64,000 nt of DNA, from assembly GCF_049532895.1 (NCBI RefSeq), contig NZ_CP064031.1:3410001-3474000 (forward strand), read 5' to 3'. The notes beneath the pieces are model-generated. The model searched no databases. It was not told the DNA's origin and saw only the letters and a list, made by a program, of their open reading frames with translations. Positions 33,378 through 41,559 of the stretch are shown in pieces (within the stretch, counting starts at the first letter, position 1; each line of letters begins with the position of its first letter). The translations under genes and the position numbers were made by a program. Source of the DNA: Dyella_B acidisoli (GTDB taxonomy: Bacteria; Pseudomonadota; Gammaproteobacteria; Xanthomonadales; Rhodanobacteraceae).

Positions 33378-35210
33378 CTACATGCCGAGCATGCTCGCCT
33401 GCAGCACACCTGCACCACGTGCTGTCCCGGCCGGCGTCGGCAGGTCCTCCGGCCACGGCTGCGCCTGGAAAAGATGCGCCCACACCCGATCCAGCGCGGT
33501 ATAGCCGTAAGGTAGCAACGGCAAATGCTTGTCGCCGAAGCCCGGCAGCGCGAGGAAAGCGTCGAAGTGCTGCGCATGCGGCACCTTCCAATACAGCGGT
33601 CGGCGCCCTTCGGCATGCAGCCATGCGATGTACGGTTCCGACGTGAAGGCGGTGGGCAGCAAACCATCATCCGCGCCGTGCAGTACCCACATCGGTAAAT
33701 CCTTGCGCGGCAATTTTGCCGCCAGCGCGTGCACCGATGCATGCAAAGCACGCCCATCCGCATCATCGCCTGTCCACAACGCGCGCAGACAGGCGATGCC
33801 GGCGAGTTGCGGATCGGCGCTTTCATCCGTGCCGCCGAACAAACCGATACCGTTACCGGGTGGAATGCCTGCGCCATCCGCCCACCAGCTCGCACGCGTA
33901 GCTTCGTCTGCTACGCCTGGTTTACCGTTGACGACGACGTTGTAGTGATAACCACATGGCATGTTGTCCGCGTCACGACGCAGATACGCCGAGGCATACG
34001 CGGCGGCGATGACGCGCCACAAATCCAGCGCGGTCGACGATGCCGCTGTCGCCATCGCCTGGTCAGTCCAACCGGTACTGCGCAGATGTTCATACGCCTC
34101 TGCTGCTTGTTGCTCGGGCGTGGCGGCTTTCAGCAAACCCTGCGCATGCAGGCTCGCGCAACGCGCTGCCCACGCGGCATGTGGCGCACCCTTCGCATCA
34201 CGCGCAAACGGTGTCGATGCAAAGCGTGCATCCATCAATGCGCACGGCAGCCACATAGCCGCCTCGGTCGCATAGTCATATAACGCGCGCCCGCGCTGGG
34301 GGGTATGTACATTCGGTTCGAGCGCGACTACACCGGCAAGCAGGTGATGCTCGTCCAACCCCGCCGCCTGCAGCACGGCACCGCCTCCGTTCGACAAGCC
34401 GGTCGCGATGATCTTGGTGTTCTGCGGCGTAAACGGCGCTTGCTCCGGAAACGCACGATCCAGCATCGCCAGACCGAATTGCGCCGCCTGCAACACATGC
34501 TGTCCCCACTCGGCTTCCGGGTTGTCTCCCGAGTGCGCATGCTTGAAAGCGATGCCCTCGCCCTTCGACGCCGCGGGTTCGAATTCCAGCATCGCCGTGC
34601 CACGCACGGCACGTTCGCCGTTCAACGCGACGCCGCTGTTATCGGCGTAGTCGAAATAGCCGGAACCCGTGCCTTTATCGGTGTACGCCACGGCGCAACC
34701 TTTTGGCAGCCCCCATGCACCCGCCAATGCAATAGCACCATAGATGCCACGCGAACCGGATGACGCCGTCACGACGAGGCAGCGATGCGCCTGATCGAAG
34801 TGATCGGGCACTTGCACCAGCACGCGATGCGGCTGATGCGCGCCGGGATTTTTTGCGAACGCTTGGTATTCACGCCCAGGCACCGCGGGAACGGCACCGT
34901 AGATCGTGCCGTATCCACCCAACGGGCCGAGATCGGCAATGCCCTTCCAGCTTGTTTGGATGGCACGCTGCCGCAATTCCTGCACGGTGGGTTTCGCCGG
35001 GTTCGCAAAGGGAGATGGCGCTCCCTTCAAACCATCCAGGCCAAGCCCCGCGCTGAGCAGGTCGTCATGATCGCGGTGCGTGGCGACGCTCACCTCACCC
35101 TGCACGAAATCGATCCCTTGTTGCATCGATGGCTCCTTCGCAAACGCCTGCATCGCACAGGCAAATAGTGCCAGTGGAGCGATACCTGCCAAAGGGTGCC
35201 GGATGTTCAT
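33378..35210 (-). CDS. D-(-)-3-hydroxybutyrate oligomer hydrolase
   Basis: Cleaves 3HB oligomers released from poly(3-hydroxybutyrate) to monomers. The 610-residue precursor has a signal peptide (APLALFACAMQAFA) and an alpha/beta-hydrolase fold with lipase-type box GLSNGG (Ser273). VTASSGSRGIYGAIALAG near 148-165 and MWVLHGADDGLLPT and PHAQHFDAFLALPG near the C-terminus supply plausible acid and histidine residues. Length and order fit the 3HB-oligomer hydrolase family. It is divergent from a NarL-type regulator with 90 bp between starts, and belongs with the PHB depolymerase near 41 kb. Confidence 0.9.
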   Translation of the reverse strand: MNIRHPLAGIAPLALFACAMQAFAKEPSMQQGIDFVQGEVSVATHRDHDDLLSAGLGLDGLKGAPSPFANPAKPTVQELRQRAIQTSWKGIADLGPLGGYGTIYGAVPAVPGREYQAFAKNPGAHQPHRVLVQVPDHFDQAHRCLVVTASSGSRGIYGAIALAGAWGLPKGCAVAYTDKGTGSGYFDYADNSGVALNGERAVRGTAMLEFEPAASKGEGIAFKHAHSGDNPEAEWGQHVLQAAQFGLAMLDRAFPEQAPFTPQNTKIIATGLSNGGGAVLQAAGLDEHHLLAGVVALEPNVHTPQRGRALYDYATEAAMWLPCALMDARFASTPFARDAKGAPHAAWAARCASLHAQGLLKAATPEQQAAEAYEHLRSTGWTDQAMATAASSTALDLWRVIAAAYASAYLRRDADNMPCGYHYNVVVNGKPGVADEATRASWWADGAGIPPGNGIGLFGGTDESADPQLAGIACLRALWTGDDADGRALHASVHALAAKLPRKDLPMWVLHGADDGLLPTAFTSEPYIAWLHAEGRRPLYWKVPHAQHFDAFLALPGFGDKHLPLLPYGYTALDRVWAHLFQAQPWPEDLPTPAGTARGAGVLQASMLGM

Positions 35211-35246
35211 CCGCCCACCCTAGCAAGTCCACGCCCGCCAGCCATC

Positions 35247-35260
35247 GTACGAAAGTACAA
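35247..35260. promoter_or_regulatory. Putative operator GTACGAAAGTACAA
   Basis: GTAC-GAAA-GTAC palindromic core followed by AA, in the 90-bp divergent region between the 3HB-oligomer hydrolase and the LuxR-type regulator. The same 14-mer with one change lies at 43867-43880 upstream of the TonB receptor in the same locus. Likely a binding site for the adjacent regulator; this is inference. Confidence 0.55.
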
Positions 35261-35300
35261 CATGCCACTTCGCATCTCGACGTGACCGCTTACCGCAGCT

Positions 35301-36017
35301 ATGGTCCGCGTCATGCCGCGACTTCTTATCGCCGACGACCACCCTCTCTTCCGTGCTGCGCTGCGCCATGCCGCCAGCGAGCACCTGGATGATTGCAGCG
35401 TGCTCGAAGCTTGCGATCTGCAAGGCGTGCTCAATGCACTGGCAACCGATCCGGATATCGACCTGGTACTGCTCGATCTGCACATGCCGGGCAGCCAGGG
35501 CCTCTCTGGCCTTGCTACCTTGCGGGGACAATACCCTGCTGTGGCGGTGCTGGTGGTGTCGGCGCATGATGAACCGCACGTCGTGCGGCGCGTACTCGAC
35601 CACGGTGCAGCGGGTTTCATCCCCAAAAGCGCTAACCCCAACGAAATCAGTGAAGCCGTGCATGCTGTGCTGAACTGCGACAACTGGCTGCCACCCAATT
35701 TAGCGCGTGGCGTTGCCGCCCTGCCGAGTACCCCCGCCGACGCGGATCTCGCCGCACGCTTAGCGCGCCTGACCGACCAGCAATATCGCGTACTGGCCTT
35801 GCTGGCGGAAGGTTTACTCAACAAGCAGATCGCAGATCGACTGGGTATCCAAGAGCGCACGGTGAAAGCCCATGCCACGGCGATTTTTGAAAAGCTGGGT
35901 GTGCGCAATCGCACGCAGGCAGGTGTACTGTTACACATGCTCGATCTGGGCGAACCAGGTGCCTCCGCCGCAGCCTCGGGGGCTAGGATGAATTCCCAGC
36001 TTTCTGACGTGCGCTGA
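35301..36017 (+). CDS. NarL/LuxR-family response regulator, CrbR/ErdR-like
   Basis: A 238-residue two-component regulator. The receiver domain (about 6-122) has IADDHPLF, the phospho-acceptor in LVLLDLHMPG (Asp59) and the switch lysine in GFIPKSANP. The C-terminal LuxR helix-turn-helix (about 165-225) has LLNKQIADRLGIQERTVKAH. A second start at 35313 is possible. In the CrbS/CrbR (MxtR/ErdR) systems such a regulator pairs with a symporter-domain hybrid kinase and controls acetate/short-chain acid use. The matching kinase lies 0.9 kb away, on the other strand. Confidence 0.88.
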   Translation: MVRVMPRLLIADDHPLFRAALRHAASEHLDDCSVLEACDLQGVLNALATDPDIDLVLLDLHMPGSQGLSGLATLRGQYPAVAVLVVSAHDEPHVVRRVLDHGAAGFIPKSANPNEISEAVHAVLNCDNWLPPNLARGVAALPSTPADADLAARLARLTDQQYRVLALLAEGLLNKQIADRLGIQERTVKAHATAIFEKLGVRNRTQAGVLLHMLDLGEPGASAAASGARMNSQLSDVR

Positions 36018-36162
36018 TACCAAGGTTCCGTTCCCGCGTACCTGCTTGCGAAGACAGTTCCAAACCTGCATCACATTTCAGTAGATAGGCTGACCGGAGC
36101 GTCAACCACGGATGAGTCAGTCCGTTTAGGCCACTGAGTAGCCGTTAAAGATTGGTGTTCCG

Positions 36163-36768
36163 ATGACACGCGCCGCGCCGTTAGGCTTTGAAGTGGAGCA
36201 GGGACAGCCTCGAGACATTTTCTTTTTTATGACCGAAGTGGTGTCCGGTTCCTGGCATGCGCACTTCGGCAGTCAGTTCAGATCGCTGCCGATCACAGAG
36301 AAGGAATTCGGAACACGGTGCGCCAAGGCCATTTTGGAAAGTATTTTCCCGTTTTGGCATACCGCGACACAGCGGCAGTTCGTGGTGATTCGTCACCAGA
36401 ACGAGGTCGTCGGGGCCGCCTTGAGTTACCTCATTCCTGATCAAGCTGCCCATCCGCGGACATGTATCGAAGTGGTTGTAGTGGCCAGGCGATGGCGCCA
36501 GCAAGGTATCGGTCGGGCACTTGTCGTCTATTTTCAAAAGCACACGCCACCAGAAGGATTGCTAGAGTGCTATTGCGCACCTCAATCACGAACCATGGCC
36601 CGTTTGATCAAGCACTTGGGTTTCGTGCGCACACACAAGGTCACCAAGGTCGCGATGCAGCATGGACGCTACATGCAGTTGCCGGAACGGTGGGAATGGC
36701 AAGCCCGACCTGCCCGCCCGCCTATTGAGCCAGCGCAGCACAAGATAGTCGAAGAGACCAGGGTATAA
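36163..36768 (+). CDS. GNAT-family N-acetyltransferase
   Basis: A 201-residue protein with a GNAT domain at about residues 70-165. Motif A is VVVARRWRQQGIGRALVVYFQ, with the Q-x-x-G-x-G/A acetyl-CoA loop, and motif B region is CAPQSRTMARLIKHLGFV. The substrate is unknown. It lies between the regulator and kinase genes of the 3HB locus but nothing in the sequence ties it to them. Confidence 0.8.
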   Translation: MTRAAPLGFEVEQGQPRDIFFFMTEVVSGSWHAHFGSQFRSLPITEKEFGTRCAKAILESIFPFWHTATQRQFVVIRHQNEVVGAALSYLIPDQAAHPRTCIEVVVVARRWRQQGIGRALVVYFQKHTPPEGLLECYCAPQSRTMARLIKHLGFVRTHKVTKVAMQHGRYMQLPERWEWQARPARPPIEPAQHKIVEETRV

Positions 36769-36893
36769 GCGTCTGGAGCTTGTCGCTTGCCGTCAGCTCC
36801 GTCCCCTGCTGCACCCTCTCATGCAAGCAGAAGGTACAGTGTTTCGCGGTGATCGAGGTGTGCGCTTAAGTAAGCGCCATTCGGTTGTAACTC

Positions 36894-39800
36894 CTACATT
36901 GTCTCTTTTCCCACCATCACCTTCTGCATCACCTGCCGCATCGCCAACGGCTTGAGCGGTTTGTAGAGCACCACCACACCCGCTTCGTGCAAACGCTGCC
37001 GCAACTGACCATCGCGATCGGCAGTAAGAATGACGCCAGGCACATCCGGATACGCGCGGCGCAATGCCAACAGCGCGTCCCATCCGGTCTGGCCTCGATC
37101 GAGGTGATAATCGAACACACACAGATCCGGCCGCCACGGCGCTGCCAGCACCTGCTCCGCATGCGCGGCGGCATGCACCTCCCATCCCCAGCTATGCAGC
37201 AACGCACCGAGTGCAGCGAGTGCGGACGGCTCGTTGTCCAGAATCAGCGCGCGTCCCGCTGCCAGTGGCCGCACGTCCGCAGCGGTGGGTGCGGTGATGT
37301 GATACGCCGTCGTCGCCCGTGGCACATCGACGTAGAACATGCTGCCCTGTCCGAGCCACGAACGCAGCCCTAGCGGATGATCCAGCAGCACAGCTACGCG
37401 CTGCGCAATCGCCAAACCCAACCCAAGCCCTTGGCCGCCCACGGTGCTGCCGCGACGAAACTCTTCAAAAATCAGACCGCGCTCATCTTCCGCAATGCCC
37501 GGCCCGGTGTCCCACACTTCCAGCCGCAAACCGCCCGCGCGCCGACGCACACCCAGCAACACGCGTCCACGCTCGCTATAACGCAAAGCGTTGGAGAGAA
37601 AATTCTGCAGTACGCGCCGCAACAGCAGCGGATCGGAATGCACCCAGACGTGGCTGTCGACTACGCTAAGTCGCACGCCACGATCGCGCGCCAACGCACG
37701 ACACTCCGCCGCCAGCGGCTCCCACACTTCCGCCAGCGGAAAATCGCGCGGCTGCGGATGCAGTCGACCGCCCTCCAAACGCGCGATATCCAGCAAGCCT
37801 GCGAGCAGACCTTCCGTAGCCGCGAGCGAATCACTGAGATGTCGCACATTGGCAGCATCGTAGCCACGCTCTGCCAACGCATGCGCGAACAATTGCGCGG
37901 CATGCAGCGGCTGCATCAGGTCATGGCTCACCGCGGCAAGAAAATGGCTCTTCGCTTCATTCGCGCGATGCGCTTGCGCACTCGCTCGCGCCAATTCCCA
38001 TGTACGTTCCGCTACCCGCAATTCCAGCGTCTCGTTGCTGAGCGTCAGCTCATGCTCGGCCTCGCGAAATGCCGTCACATCGGTAAACGTCGCTACGTAA
38101 CCACCGCCAGGCATCGGATGGCCGCGTATCTCCACCACTGTGCCATCGGGAAAACGACGTTCCGAAATCAGTTCGGTACCGGCTCGCATATGCGCAAGCC
38201 GTCGTCGCACTCGCCCTTCCACGTCACCCGGGCCGATGATGCCTGCGACGATATTGCGACGAATCAGATCCGCCACCGGCCGACCGACCTGCAACAATTC
38301 GGGCGGGTAACCAAACAGCGCCACATAGCGGCTATTCCATGCGACCAGGCGCAGTTCCGAATCCACCACGCAGATGCCCTGGCTCATGTTCTGCAGCGCC
38401 GCTTCCAGCACGCGTTGACTGAAGTGCAGATCCTGCGCGGCCTCGCCGACGATCGCCGCAACGGTATCGAACTCAGCGCGACCTTGGCGATGCACCACCT
38501 CTAGCAACAAGCGTGCAGAAGCTGCACCAATCACCGCGGCCAGTTCGTGTTCCACCTCTGCGACGCGCGCATTGCCCGCCGGCCCCTGCCCTTGCACCGC
38601 GGTACCGACAAACAAGCGTTTCACGCGTTCGATCGGCAGAAAGCGCTCAGACAGCGCGCGCAGCTCCGCCACGGAGACATTGCTCACACCCACTCGCCAC
38701 CGTCGGCGGCCGTAACGCGTATTGGCGATCGCCAGCATCGCCAGCACATTCGCCACCAGACTCAACACCACCGCACGCGCAAGCCGGCTCCAATCATCCA
38801 GCCCCAGGAAACCGTCCGGCGTCAGCCAGCGCAAACCGAACGGCCCTTGCTCCAGCCAATCCGGTTGATGCGCCATGCCTGCCGGCAACAGCACGTACAA
38901 CCACACCAAGGTGCCGACAGCGAGTCCCCACATCACCGCGCGCGGCCCCAACTGCGGCCGATACACCGCCGCCAACAGCGCCGGCGCCAACCCGGCCAGC
39001 GCGGAAAACGAAATCGCACCGATATCCGCCAGTGCATCATTACGCGCCAACAAGCGGCTATACACCCACGCCAGCAGAATCACCGCGAGAATCGCTGCGC
39101 GACGCTGGTTCAATACTTCGCCACGCAGATCGCCCTGCTCGTCACGCCCCCAGCCAGCACGCACACGCAACGGTGCGATGAAGTGGTTTACCACCATCAA
39201 GCTCAAGGCCAGCGTCGCCACCACCACCATGCTCGTCGCCGCACTGAGTCCGCCGAGAAAAGCCAGCAGCGCAAGGCCATCCTGGTTGCGTGCGAGCGGC
39301 AAAGCGAGCACGTAGAGGTCCGACGGCACACCACTCGGCGCCAACCACGCATCGCCCAGTCTCGCGAGTGGCAGGATCGGTAAAGCGATCAGCAACATAT
39401 ACAGCGGAAACAACCAACGTGCAGTACGCACGTGCGAGCTGTCGCGGCACTCCACCACGCCCGCGTGGAACTGGTGCGGCAACGTGAACATCGCCAGCGC
39501 GCCGAGCAGGATCAGTGCGGGGAAGCCGCTGCTGTCGTGCGGCGGCGACGCACCGATCGCAGCACCCGCCGGCAACGGTGTAAACAACAAGGTGCCCAAC
39601 GCAAGCATCGCACCGAGCTTGAACAGCGACTCGAACGCCATCGCCAGCACCAGTCCACGGTTATGCGCCATCGCTGATGCACGACGCGTACCGAACAACA
39701 TGGCGAACAGCGCCATCAACAATGCCACGTACAACGCACTGTCATGCCACGGCGCTGACTCCGTCAGCTCGCCACGGCGCAGCAGTGTGTAGCTCATCGC

Positions 39801-40211
39801 CACCGCTTTGAGCTGCAATGCGATGTAAGGAACAATGCCGAGCAACACGACACTCGTCACCAACGCCGCCAGCCCGGCATGCCGCCCTAGTCGCACCACG
39901 ATCAAATCGGCAATCGAACCCGCGTTGTATTCGCGCGCAAGCTGCACCAGCCGTCGCAGCACCGAGACCGCGAACAAATACATCAGAATCGCACCTACGA
40001 ACGTTGGAGGCAGCCACCAACCCGATCGGCTCGCCTGCGTGACCGTGCCGTAGAACGTCCACGACGTGCAATGGATCGCGAGCGACAATGCATAGACGAT
40101 CGCCCAGCGCTTTTCGAACAGATGTGGATGGCGTTCACCGGTGAGTGCGACGCCGAAGAGCAGGCCGAGCCATACCAGCGCGGCAGTGGCGATGAGGCCG
40201 GTGCTCAGCAT
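36894..40211 (-). CDS. Hybrid sensor histidine kinase with N-terminal sodium/solute symporter-like domain, CrbS/MxtR-like
   Basis: An 1105-residue inner-membrane kinase. Residues about 1-500 form a many-helix SLC5/SSSF-like domain, followed by a linker resembling a STAC domain (about 505-590) and a PAS domain near 605-700 (ALQNMSQGICVVDSELRLVAWN). HisKA carries FLAAVSHDLMQPLHAAQLF (phospho-His). HATPase has NFLSNALRYS, DTGPGIAEDE and GQGLGLGLAIAQ. The C-terminal receiver has CVFDYHLDRGQTGWD (Asp) and LYKPLKP. This order matches CrbS/MxtR kinases, where the transporter-like part is proposed to sense a substrate or flux. The likely partner is the regulator at 35.3 kb. Confidence 0.9.
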   Translation of the reverse strand: MLSTGLIATAALVWLGLLFGVALTGERHPHLFEKRWAIVYALSLAIHCTSWTFYGTVTQASRSGWWLPPTFVGAILMYLFAVSVLRRLVQLAREYNAGSIADLIVVRLGRHAGLAALVTSVVLLGIVPYIALQLKAVAMSYTLLRRGELTESAPWHDSALYVALLMALFAMLFGTRRASAMAHNRGLVLAMAFESLFKLGAMLALGTLLFTPLPAGAAIGASPPHDSSGFPALILLGALAMFTLPHQFHAGVVECRDSSHVRTARWLFPLYMLLIALPILPLARLGDAWLAPSGVPSDLYVLALPLARNQDGLALLAFLGGLSAATSMVVVATLALSLMVVNHFIAPLRVRAGWGRDEQGDLRGEVLNQRRAAILAVILLAWVYSRLLARNDALADIGAISFSALAGLAPALLAAVYRPQLGPRAVMWGLAVGTLVWLYVLLPAGMAHQPDWLEQGPFGLRWLTPDGFLGLDDWSRLARAVVLSLVANVLAMLAIANTRYGRRRWRVGVSNVSVAELRALSERFLPIERVKRLFVGTAVQGQGPAGNARVAEVEHELAAVIGAASARLLLEVVHRQGRAEFDTVAAIVGEAAQDLHFSQRVLEAALQNMSQGICVVDSELRLVAWNSRYVALFGYPPELLQVGRPVADLIRRNIVAGIIGPGDVEGRVRRRLAHMRAGTELISERRFPDGTVVEIRGHPMPGGGYVATFTDVTAFREAEHELTLSNETLELRVAERTWELARASAQAHRANEAKSHFLAAVSHDLMQPLHAAQLFAHALAERGYDAANVRHLSDSLAATEGLLAGLLDIARLEGGRLHPQPRDFPLAEVWEPLAAECRALARDRGVRLSVVDSHVWVHSDPLLLRRVLQNFLSNALRYSERGRVLLGVRRRAGGLRLEVWDTGPGIAEDERGLIFEEFRRGSTVGGQGLGLGLAIAQRVAVLLDHPLGLRSWLGQGSMFYVDVPRATTAYHITAPTAADVRPLAAGRALILDNEPSALAALGALLHSWGWEVHAAAHAEQVLAAPWRPDLCVFDYHLDRGQTGWDALLALRRAYPDVPGVILTADRDGQLRQRLHEAGVVVLYKPLKPLAMRQVMQKVMVGKETM

Positions 40212-40238
40212 ATCTTGGCCTGCACCTGTAACCCCTTA

Positions 40239-40320
40239 GCCGTCATTCCCGCGAAAGCGCGAATCCATCTTGCTCTTAGCGAAAAGCGACAGTGGATTCC
40301 CGCTTTCGCGGGAATGAAGG
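40239..40320. repeat. REP pair, class I
   Basis: GCCGTCATTCCCGCGAAAGC...GAATCC and its inverted copy GGATTCCCGCTTTCGCGGGAATGA, in the 127-bp gap between the PHB depolymerase stop and the kinase start. One arm has a GCGGG-to-GCGCG change. Confidence 0.88.
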
Positions 40321-40338
40321 CCATAAGGGGATCGCTTA

Positions 40339-41364
40339 TCAATGGTGTACAGGCAACCCCAACGTTTTCACCGCATTGACCACCCACCGCAGTTGCACCC
40401 CCTGCCGCGTGTCGTAATTGCCACCCGAATAACCCCACCAATCCCAGCATGCCTGCGGATTCAACGGCGCGAAACTCGCTCGTGTCTGAGGATACAGGAT
40501 GACCACGTCGTACACGTCGGCCCAGCGGTTGAAGCCGGCATCCTTCACGAACGCCTGCCCCACCGCATCGGCATTCTGCTTGCAGCCATGGAACGCCACC
40601 ATCAAGCCGCAACGCTTGCCTGCTGCACAATCCGGCGGCACATACAGATAACCGGTGGAAGCCAGCAACGCGTCGGTGCCATCGGGCTTCAAGGCATCCT
40701 GGTCGAAGCGTTGCAATTGACCTCGCGCATCGCCCGCCGCGTGCGGTGCTGAACCATACAGATGTGCGAAGACCTCACCTGCTGCATCGAACCCGCAATG
40801 TCCGAGATAAGGCGATACAGACTTGTCGCAATCATCACCTTTAGCAGCCACTGGAAGGTTGTGCGCAAATGCTCGCTGGCCATCGTCAACCACTTGCAGA
40901 CCCGACATGCCTGGCTCGCTGCGCAATGTCTCGTAGAAATGCGTGGCAGCTCCCGCCACCACCGGCGCGACCACGTTGTCCTGTGTGCCATGCAACAGAT
41001 ACACACGTCCGTGCGAAAGATCCTTCAGCGATCCGATCTGTTGATTCACCGCGCGCTGTTTTGTTGCGGCTATCAGTGCCGCGACATCCGGCGTTGGATC
41101 GCCTTTCATGCATGCACTCAATGCTGTCTGGAGCTTGCCTTCCGCGCAGCCATAAGGGCCGCCTGCTATCAGTGCGGCCTTGGGAAACAGTTCTGGATAA
41201 GCGATCTGCATCTGGGTGGCCATATAGGCGCCGGATGAGAGACCTGTGACGGCGACGCGTGTGGGGTCCAGCTTTAAATGAGGCAGCGGCTGCATTGCAT
41301 CGTCGGCGTGCACTGCATCGGCGATCAATAACAAACCCATACACAGTTTGGCGATCAAACGCAT
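40339..41364 (-). CDS. Secreted poly(3-hydroxybutyrate) depolymerase, type 2 catalytic domain
   Basis: A 341-residue precursor with a signal peptide (MRLIAKLCMGLLLIADAVHA). The lipase box GLSSG (Ser43) lies near the N-terminus. The acid is likely Asp129 in LHGTQDNVV, the histidine likely His168 in RAFAHNLPV, and the oxyanion motif FHGC (259-261) is C-terminal. That order is the circularly permuted type 2 arrangement of PHB depolymerases. GGAAGG nine bases upstream supports ATG 41364 over the in-frame ATG at 41373. No separate substrate-binding domain is present, suggesting a periplasmic or short-substrate enzyme. Confidence 0.88.
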   Translation of the reverse strand: MRLIAKLCMGLLLIADAVHADDAMQPLPHLKLDPTRVAVTGLSSGAYMATQMQIAYPELFPKAALIAGGPYGCAEGKLQTALSACMKGDPTPDVAALIAATKQRAVNQQIGSLKDLSHGRVYLLHGTQDNVVAPVVAGAATHFYETLRSEPGMSGLQVVDDGQRAFAHNLPVAAKGDDCDKSVSPYLGHCGFDAAGEVFAHLYGSAPHAAGDARGQLQRFDQDALKPDGTDALLASTGYLYVPPDCAAGKRCGLMVAFHGCKQNADAVGQAFVKDAGFNRWADVYDVVILYPQTRASFAPLNPQACWDWWGYSGGNYDTRQGVQLRWVVNAVKTLGLPVHH

Positions 41365-41400
41365 GGTGACCATCCTTCCAACAGGCAGTTCAAACCTCAG

Positions 41401-41519
41401 CGTCATTCCGGCGAAGGCCGGAATCCAGTTCAAATATGCGTCCAAAGGACACACAATCGATTTCGAGTGCTTCGCACGGCGTATTGAAACTGGATTTCGG
41501 CCTTCGCCGGAATGACGGT
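41401..41519. repeat. REP pair, GCGAAGGC variant
   Basis: CGTCATTCCGGCGAAGGCCGGAATCCAGTT and its inverted copy ending CCTTCGCCGGAATGACGG, about 60 bp apart, between the TonB receptor stop and the depolymerase start. Confidence 0.87.
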
Positions 41520-41559
41520 GAGGTAAGGATTAACGTCGAGGCAAGAATATTGCCTTTGG

